Positions 58,841 through 64,000 of a stretch of DNA of 64,000 nt are shown here, piece by piece. The stretch is from the NCBI GenBank assembly GCA_045649025.1, contig JAZRPB010000004.1, positions 43,358 to 107,357 on the forward strand, given 5' to 3'. This DNA is from Ornithomonoglobus_A sp045649025 (GTDB taxonomy: Bacteria > Bacillota > Clostridia > UBA1381). Within the stretch, counting starts at the first letter, position 1. The number at the start of each line of letters is the position of its first letter. A program made the translations under genes and the position numbers. Below the pieces are notes generated by a model. That model ran no database searches and was not told where the DNA came from. It saw only the letters and a program-made list of their open reading frames with translations.

Positions 58841-60103
58841 ATGGCAATGACAATGACTCAAAAAATTCTTGCTAATGCTGCAGGGCTTGACAGTGTAAAA
58901 GCAGGAGATTTGATTATGGCGGATTTAAGCTTGGTTTTGGGTAATGATATTACATCTCCCGTTGCAATTGGTGAGTTTGATAAAATAGGTTCAAAATCAG
59001 TTTTTGATAAGACAAAGATTGCACTTGTGCCTGATCACTTTACACCAAATAAAGATATCAAATCAGCACAACAGTGCCTGATGGTCAGAAACTTTGCAAA
59101 ATCACAGGATATTTTAAATTACTTCGAGGTTGGTGAGGTTGGTATAGAGCATGCACTACTACCCGAAAAAGGACTTGTTGTGGCAGGTGATGTTGTAATA
59201 GGTGCAGACTCTCATACTTGTACATATGGTGCATTAGGTGCATTCTCAACGGGCGTTGGCTCAACAGATATGGCTGCAGGTATGTCTACAGGTAAAGCAT
59301 GGTTTAAAGTTCCTGAAGCAATAAAATTCAACCTTACAGGAAAGTTGAATAAATATACAAGCGGTAAAGATTTAATTTTACATATAATTGGTATGATTGG
59401 CGTTGACGGTGCATTATATAAATCAATGGAATTTACAGGTGAGGGTATGCACTCACTTACTATGGATGACAGATTTACTATTGCAAATATGGCAATTGAA
59501 GCAGGCGCAAAGAATGGTATTTTTGAGGTTGATGATTTAACGGTTGAATATATGAATGAACATTCAACCAAGGAATACAAGGTATTTAAGGCGGATGACG
59601 ATGCAGAGTATTGTCAGGTTATAGATATTGATTTATCGAAGGTACCGCACACAGTTGCATTTCCTCATTTACCTGAAAACGCAAGAACACCCGAAAATTG
59701 GGGAGATGTTGACATCGACCAGGTTGTTATAGGCTCTTGCACTAACGGCAGAATTTCAGATTTAAGACGTGCAGCTCAAATACTAAACGGTAAACACGTT
59801 AAAAAGGGAATAAGAGTTATTGTTTTCCCTGCAACACAGAAAATATATCTTGAAGCATTAAAGGATGGTACATTATCAACTCTTGTTGAAGCGGGTTGTG
59901 TAATATCAGCACCCACCTGCGGACCTTGCCTTGGCGGTCATATGGGTATATTGGCACAAGGGGAGAGGTGTGTTTCCACAACAAACAGAAACTTCCTTGG
60001 TCGTATGGGTCATATTGAAAGTGAAGTTTATCTTGCAAGCCCTGAAGTTGCTGCAGCAAGTGCAATAACAGGAAAAATAACTGCACCCGAGGAGGTAATG
60101 TAA
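58841..60103 (+). CDS. leuC: 3-isopropylmalate dehydratase large subunit
   Basis: Aconitase-family Fe-S enzyme of leucine synthesis, 420 residues, the shorter LeuC/HacA type. Cluster ligands are C300 (GSCTNGR), C360 and C363 (TCGPCLGGH). GADSHTCTYGALGAFSTGVG is the substrate loop. ATG 58841 was chosen because GAGGTG stands before it; an in-frame GTG at 58832 overlaps that site. It is the first gene of leuCDB; leuA (2-isopropylmalate synthase) is not in the window. The short type can also act in homoaconitase-like or citramalate routes. Confidence 0.92.
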   Translation: MAMTMTQKILANAAGLDSVKAGDLIMADLSLVLGNDITSPVAIGEFDKIGSKSVFDKTKIALVPDHFTPNKDIKSAQQCLMVRNFAKSQDILNYFEVGEVGIEHALLPEKGLVVAGDVVIGADSHTCTYGALGAFSTGVGSTDMAAGMSTGKAWFKVPEAIKFNLTGKLNKYTSGKDLILHIIGMIGVDGALYKSMEFTGEGMHSLTMDDRFTIANMAIEAGAKNGIFEVDDLTVEYMNEHSTKEYKVFKADDDAEYCQVIDIDLSKVPHTVAFPHLPENARTPENWGDVDIDQVVIGSCTNGRISDLRRAAQILNGKHVKKGIRVIVFPATQKIYLEALKDGTLSTLVEAGCVISAPTCGPCLGGHMGILAQGERCVSTTNRNFLGRMGHIESEVYLASPEVAAASAITGKITAPEEVM

Positions 60104-60104
60104 T

Positions 60105-60593
60105 ATGAAAGCAAACGGAAAAGCAATAAAATATGGTGATAATATAGATACAGACGTTATTATCCCTGCAAGATATTTAAATACATCATCACCCGAGGAG
60201 TTGGCAACACATTGTATGGAGGATATCGACAAGACATTTGTTAACAGAGTTCAAAAAGGTGATATTATGATTGGTGGTGCAAACTTTGGTTGTGGTTCAT
60301 CAAGAGAACACGCACCTATTGCAATTAAAGCAAGCGGAATCTCGTGTGTTATAGCAAAGGATTTTGCAAGAATTTTCTTTAGAAATTCCATTAACATAGG
60401 ATTACCTATTTTAGAATGTCCTGAAGCGTCAAATGATATTGATGAAAATGACGATGTTGAAATCGATTTTGATACAGGTGTTATAACAAATAAAACTAAA
60501 AATAAAACATATCAGGCTGCAGCATTTCCTCCGTTTATGCAAGGAATTATTAATGCAGGCGGACTTGTTGAATATATTAAGAAAGACAACTGA
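60105..60593 (+). CDS. leuD: 3-isopropylmalate dehydratase small subunit
   Basis: 162 residues. The swivelling domain has GDNIDTDVIIPARYL and GGANFGCGSSREHAPIA. The start is one base past the leuC stop, with GAGGAGG inside leuC, so the two subunits are translationally coupled for 1:1 assembly. Confidence 0.94.
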   Translation: MKANGKAIKYGDNIDTDVIIPARYLNTSSPEELATHCMEDIDKTFVNRVQKGDIMIGGANFGCGSSREHAPIAIKASGISCVIAKDFARIFFRNSINIGLPILECPEASNDIDENDDVEIDFDTGVITNKTKNKTYQAAAFPPFMQGIINAGGLVEYIKKDN

Positions 60594-60613
60594 TTTGAAA
60601 GGAAATACATATT

Positions 60614-61675
60614 ATGGCAGAGTTTAATATAGCTACAATACCTGGAGACGGTATTGGCCCTGAAATTGTTGCAGGTGCAGTTACAGTCCTAAAGGCTGTT
60701 GAAGAAAAATTTAACCATAAATTTAACTTCACTGAAGTTTATATGGGTGGATGTGCAATAGATAAATTTGGTGATCCGTTGCCTCAAGAAACCATTGACA
60801 TATGTAAGGCATCGGATAGTGTGCTTTTAGGTGCAGTTGGTGGTCCTAAATGGGATAATGCTCCTAAAAGACCCGAGGCAGGATTGTTAGGTATTAGAAA
60901 AGCACTTGAGTTATATTCAAATTTAAGACCGTCTATTTTAAAACCACAGCTTAAGGACGCATCGCCTCTAAAGGATTCAAAGCTTGAAAATGGCTTGGAT
61001 GTTATGGTTGTAAGAGAGCTTACAGGCGGTATATACTTTGGTAAAAAGCAAAAGGCTGATGATGAAAGCTGGGCATCAGATGAGGAAAAATACAGTGTTG
61101 AGGAAATAGAACGTATAGGCAAGATTGCATTTGAAACAGCAATGCTACGTAATAAAAAGCTTGTTTCTGTTGATAAAGCAAATGTTCTTGAATCTTCGAG
61201 ATTGTGGAGAAAAACAATAACAAAAATGGCACAGCAATATCCCGAAGTGGAATTAACCCATATGTATGTGGATAACGCTGCAATGCAGCTTGCGATTAAT
61301 CCTGCACAATTTGATGTTATGGTTACATCTAATATATTTGGTGATATTTTATCCGACCTTTCATCTGCAATTGCAGGCTCAATAGGAATGTTACCATCTG
61401 CATCGCTTGGTGCAACAAAATGCGGTATGTATGAGCCAATTCACGGAAGTGCACCTGATATTGCGGGAATGGATATAGCGAATCCAATTGCTACAATAAT
61501 TTCAGCAGCTATGATGTTGGAAATGAGCTTTGGTTTAGTAGACGAAGCAAAGGCAATAAACAACGCAGTAGATAAGGTTTTAGACCAAAATTACAGAACA
61601 ACCGACATAATGTCCGAGGGTATGACAAAAGTAGGTTGTAAGAAAATGGCAGAGCTTATTGCACAGAATTTATAA
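60614..61675 (+). CDS. leuB: 3-isopropylmalate dehydrogenase
   Basis: 353 residues. It oxidises and decarboxylates 3-isopropylmalate with NAD+. IPGDGIGPEIV, the substrate motif GLLGIRKALELYSNLRP, VVRELTGGIYFG, the metal ligands in TSNIFGDILSDLSS and the NAD loop EPIHGSAPDIAG are all present. GAAAGGA precedes the ATG. Last gene of leuCDB. Confidence 0.96.
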   Translation: MAEFNIATIPGDGIGPEIVAGAVTVLKAVEEKFNHKFNFTEVYMGGCAIDKFGDPLPQETIDICKASDSVLLGAVGGPKWDNAPKRPEAGLLGIRKALELYSNLRPSILKPQLKDASPLKDSKLENGLDVMVVRELTGGIYFGKKQKADDESWASDEEKYSVEEIERIGKIAFETAMLRNKKLVSVDKANVLESSRLWRKTITKMAQQYPEVELTHMYVDNAAMQLAINPAQFDVMVTSNIFGDILSDLSSAIAGSIGMLPSASLGATKCGMYEPIHGSAPDIAGMDIANPIATIISAAMMLEMSFGLVDEAKAINNAVDKVLDQNYRTTDIMSEGMTKVGCKKMAELIAQNL

Positions 61676-61685
61676 TTAAAACAAG

Positions 61686-61712
61686 GGCAGTGTAGCATAT
61701 AAATACACTGCC
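61686..61712 (+). terminator. leuCDB terminator
   Basis: GGCAGTGTA pairs with TACACTGCC around nine bases; the T-tract TTATATTT is weak, so partial read-through into the next gene is possible. Confidence 0.65.
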
Positions 61713-61740
61713 TTATATTTATAAAAACGAGGTATTTTAT

Positions 61741-62463
61741 ATGGCACAAAACCACTCGAACGTATGTTCTAATAGGGTAGTACTTGATTACAGAGCACAT
61801 AAAGAAACAGTAGAGGAGTTAGAAAAACTCGGTTTTGTTGTTGTGCCATCATTAAAATTATCTAATTTATATAATGCAATAGACGGTCATTGTGATATTC
61901 AGCTTTTTAAATGTGGTGATGGACTTATTGTGGCACCTGAAGCTTATGATTATTATAAGAACAAGCTTGCAGATATTAATATTATAAAAGGCTCAAAATC
62001 GCTTAAAACTGAATATCCACACGATATTGCTTACAATAGTGTAAATTTAGGAAATTACATAATTTGTAACCGCTTGTACACGGCGATAGAAATTCTCGAA
62101 TATGGGGTAAGGTATTCTAAAAAAATTCTGAATGTACGACAGGGGTATGCAAAATGCAGTGTTTGTATTGTAAACGGCAATGCAATCATCACAGCCGACA
62201 AATCAATTATAAAAATATGTAAAGAAAATAAAATTGATGTGTTGGAAATAAACCAAGGATATATTGAACTAAATGGAGTGGATTATGGATTTATTGGCGG
62301 TGCAACAGGCTTAATTAATAAAACAACGCTTGCAGTAAACGGTGAATTAAAAACACACCCTGATTGTAATAACATTATATCATTCTGTAAAAACTATAAT
62401 GTAGATGTAGTTGAACTTAAAAAAGGCAATTTATATGACATAGGTTCCATTTTTACTATTTAA
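61741..62463 (+). CDS. probable GME-fold (guanidino-modifying enzyme-like) protein of unknown function
   Basis: 240 residues, no signal peptide. Repeating short beta-rich units such as HDIAYNSVNLGNYIICN, CSVCIVNGNAIITAD and YGFIGGATGLINKTT resemble the pentein/GME propeller fold of amidinotransferase-like proteins such as DUF6873. The catalytic Cys-His-Glu set of true GME enzymes is not obvious. GAGGT precedes the ATG. It is alone, perhaps read with leuCDB. Fold assignment is tentative. Confidence 0.55.
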   Translation: MAQNHSNVCSNRVVLDYRAHKETVEELEKLGFVVVPSLKLSNLYNAIDGHCDIQLFKCGDGLIVAPEAYDYYKNKLADINIIKGSKSLKTEYPHDIAYNSVNLGNYIICNRLYTAIEILEYGVRYSKKILNVRQGYAKCSVCIVNGNAIITADKSIIKICKENKIDVLEINQGYIELNGVDYGFIGGATGLINKTTLAVNGELKTHPDCNNIISFCKNYNVDVVELKKGNLYDIGSIFTI

Positions 62464-62494
62464 GTTAGATAAAGAGCAATTTATCTAACTTAAA
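62459..62494 (+). terminator. hairpin after the GME-like gene
   Basis: TTTAAGTTAGATAAA and TTTATCTAACTTAAA form a perfect 15-bp stem around GAGCAA and overlap the stop codon. The stem is AT-rich and no long T-run follows. Confidence 0.6.
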
Positions 62495-62531
62495 TATATT
62501 TTAAACAAACAGTCCCCTATATTTTGTACAC

Positions 62532-62568
62532 AAAAAAAGTAGTATCTCCTCAAAATACTACTTTTTTA
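62532..62568. terminator. bidirectional terminator before proA
   Basis: AAAAAAGTAGTAT pairs with ATACTACTTTTTT around nine bases, with A and T runs suiting both directions; proA converges on it. Confidence 0.85.
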
Positions 62569-62572
62569 TTTC

Positions 62573-63823
62573 TTATTCTCTTATTTGTCCGTCGCCATAC
62601 ACAACATATTTTACAGATGTAAGTGCCTCCAATCCCATTGGACCTCTTGCGTGCATTTTTTGTGTGCTTATGCCAATCTCTGCACCAAAGCCAAATTCAA
62701 ATCCATCAGTAAAACGCGTGGATGCATTCACATACACTGCAGCAGCATCAATTTCATCTAAAAATCTCTTTTGAGCTTTATAGTCGTTTGTGATTATAGC
62801 TTCGGAGTGACCTGTGTTATATTTATTTATGTGTTCTATTGCCTCTCCTATTCCGTCAACTGCTTTTACTGATATAATATAATCGTTATATTCTGTAAAA
62901 TAATCCTCATCGGTTGCTTTTAAAACGTCGGGATAAATACTCATACAATATTCATCAGCTCTTATTTCAACATTTTTGTCTTTTAATGCATCAAACATAA
63001 CAGGAACAAAGCAGTTGCATATTTTCTTATCTATAAGCAGTGTTTCAGCTGCATTACAAACCGACGGTCTTTGAACCTTTGCATTAAGCACAATTTTAAG
63101 TGCCATATCTAAATCAGCTTCACCATCTACATAAATATGGCAGTTACCTGCTGCAGTCTCCACCACAGGCACAGTTGCGTTTTCAACAACACTTTTTATA
63201 AGCCCTGCACCGCCTCTTGGAATAAGCATATCTACATAACTGTTTAATTTCATTAGTTTTGTTGCGGTTTCACGTGATGTATCTTCTATTATATTTAATG
63301 CACCCTCTGGTACCCCAACGGAATATGCGGCTTCCTGCATAATTTGCATAAGTGCTTTATTTGAGTTTATTGCTTCACTTCCACCTCGAAGAATACAACA
63401 ATTTGATGTTTTAAGACATAACACAGCCGCATCAACAGTTACATTTGGTCTTGCTTCGTAAATAATTGCAATAACTCCCATAGGAACACGTCGCTTACCA
63501 ATCTCTAACCCGTTAGGTCTTTTCCACATACTTATTGTTTCGCCTATTGGGTCGTTTAGAGCTGCTACTTGTCTTACACCTTCTGCTATATTAAATATTC
63601 TATCTTTTGTAAGCTTAAGTCTGTCTATCATAGCCTGCTTTATGCCCTTTTGGGTTGCAAATTCTATGTCTTTTATATTTTCCTTTAAAATCATTTCGTA
63701 ATTTTCTTCAAGTAAATCAGCAATTTTATTTAAAGCTTTGTTCTTTACCTCTGATGATAATGTTGCCATTTTATAGGAAGCACTTTTTGCTAAATTGCCC
63801 TTTATTTCTAATTCGTTATTCAA
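62573..63823 (-). CDS. proA: gamma-glutamyl phosphate reductase
   Basis: Second step of proline synthesis, NADPH-dependent, 416 residues, the usual length. An aldehyde-dehydrogenase-like fold is shown by IIYEARPNVTVDAA, CCILRGGSEAINSN and the catalytic Cys in QRPSVCNAAETLL. The C-terminal region has TRFTDGFEFGFGAEIGISTQ. The start is TTG 63823 with AAAGGAC about 12 bases upstream, rather far; no in-frame ATG lies nearby before the conserved sequence. It follows proB by 24 bases. Confidence 0.94.
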   Translation of the reverse strand: MNNELEIKGNLAKSASYKMATLSSEVKNKALNKIADLLEENYEMILKENIKDIEFATQKGIKQAMIDRLKLTKDRIFNIAEGVRQVAALNDPIGETISMWKRPNGLEIGKRRVPMGVIAIIYEARPNVTVDAAVLCLKTSNCCILRGGSEAINSNKALMQIMQEAAYSVGVPEGALNIIEDTSRETATKLMKLNSYVDMLIPRGGAGLIKSVVENATVPVVETAAGNCHIYVDGEADLDMALKIVLNAKVQRPSVCNAAETLLIDKKICNCFVPVMFDALKDKNVEIRADEYCMSIYPDVLKATDEDYFTEYNDYIISVKAVDGIGEAIEHINKYNTGHSEAIITNDYKAQKRFLDEIDAAAVYVNASTRFTDGFEFGFGAEIGISTQKMHARGPMGLEALTSVKYVVYGDGQIRE

Positions 63824-63847
63824 AATATTATATGTCCTTTCAATAAA

Positions 63848-64000
63848 TTATAGATTATGATAGTTCTTTGAAACAAACAATGTTCCAACAGACTTACCAT
63901 CTAAAATATCATAAATTGAATTCATATTATTTCCGTTTGCAATAATCATATGTATGCCTGCTTCTGTTGCAATCTGTGCAGCATCAAGCTTTGTAATCAT
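63848..64000 (-). CDS. proB: glutamate 5-kinase, C-terminal fragment
   Basis: 50 residues to a TAA, running off the window edge: MITKLDAAQIATEAGIHMII, then ANGNNMNSIYDILDGKSVGTLF and a short tail. This is the end of the amino-acid-kinase domain of ProB, which phosphorylates glutamate for proline synthesis. The PUA domain of the long ProB form is absent, so this is the short type (about 260 residues expected). Confidence 0.87.
   Translation of the reverse strand: MITKLDAAQIATEAGIHMIIANGNNMNSIYDILDGKSVGTLFVSKNYHNL

Overview
The window is chromosomal DNA from a low-GC, anaerobic, endospore-forming member of the Clostridia. Four things point there: AT-rich intergenic DNA with many TTGACA-17-TATAAT promoters and GGAGG ribosome sites, a large set of sporulation and germination genes (lonB-like, spoIIGA, sigE, sigG, yunB, spoIIM, dacF, spoVT, sleB, ypeB, spoIIR), the oxygen-sensitive class III ribonucleotide reductase nrdDG, and a Na+-translocating biotin decarboxylase operon. 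The SLH-domain surface protein, the CsaB-type pyruvyl transferase and a bacterial PMT-like protein fit a Gram-positive wall with an S-layer-like coat. I cannot name the genus. There is no CRISPR array, insertion sequence or prophage. One solitary tyrosine recombinase sits among housekeeping genes.

Layout. 1-6.6 kb: DUF1015 protein tail, mgtE, a D,D-carboxypeptidase, cysK (minus) and a CapD/WbpM-type nucleotide-sugar dehydratase. 6.6-12.8 kb: lonA and a lonB-like gene without its protease domain (minus), then spoIIGA-sigE-sigG behind a Spo0A-type promoter. 12.8-24 kb: asnB, tRNA-Arg, a small exporter, a T-box-controlled thrS, yunB, spoIIM, dacF, a lipoprotein, a recombinase and aspS. 24-32 kb: a secreted Ig-like protein, an unknown SseB-like protein, an SLH surface protein, a phosphohexomutase and RNase P RNA. 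32-38.2 kb: spoVT, a five-component biotin decarboxylase/transcarboxylase operon whose Na+-pump beta subunit is cut by a TAG codon, and tRNA-Leu. 38.4-46.2 kb: a wall-polysaccharide operon (GT4-CsaB fusion, murJ, O-antigen-ligase-like protein, GT4, two DUF4330 proteins). 46.2-50 kb: a small membrane peptide gene and nrdD-nrdG-dut with NrdR boxes. 50-54.5 kb: sleB-ypeB-ptsH-ptsI (minus), spoIIR and initiator tRNA. 54.6-64 kb: a fumarase alpha subunit, a giant GT-C fusion, leuCDB, a GME-fold-like protein and proBA.

How the genes work together. SpoIIR, made in the forespore, signals to SpoIIGA, which cleaves pro-SigE in the mother cell; SigG later runs forespore genes such as spoVT, sleB and ypeB. 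Several genes here have plausible SigF, SigE or SigG promoters. CsaB pyruvylates the wall polymer that SLH domains bind, so the SLH protein and the 38-46 kb operon probably serve the same envelope. NrdD, NrdG and Dut supply deoxynucleotides without oxygen. The decarboxylase operon couples carboxyl transfer to sodium export, unless the TAG codon has disabled it.

Most notable: (i) the TAG codon in the decarboxylase beta subunit falls exactly on the Tyr of the YSYM motif implicated in Na+ handling, with an ATG directly after it; (ii) the LonB homologue keeps its membrane anchor and AAA+ module but has lost the peptidase domain; (iii) an HPr with Arg at the regulatory Ser46 position lies immediately behind a germination operon; (iv) two multidomain glycosyltransferase fusions; (v) several unexplained hairpins and small ORFs.
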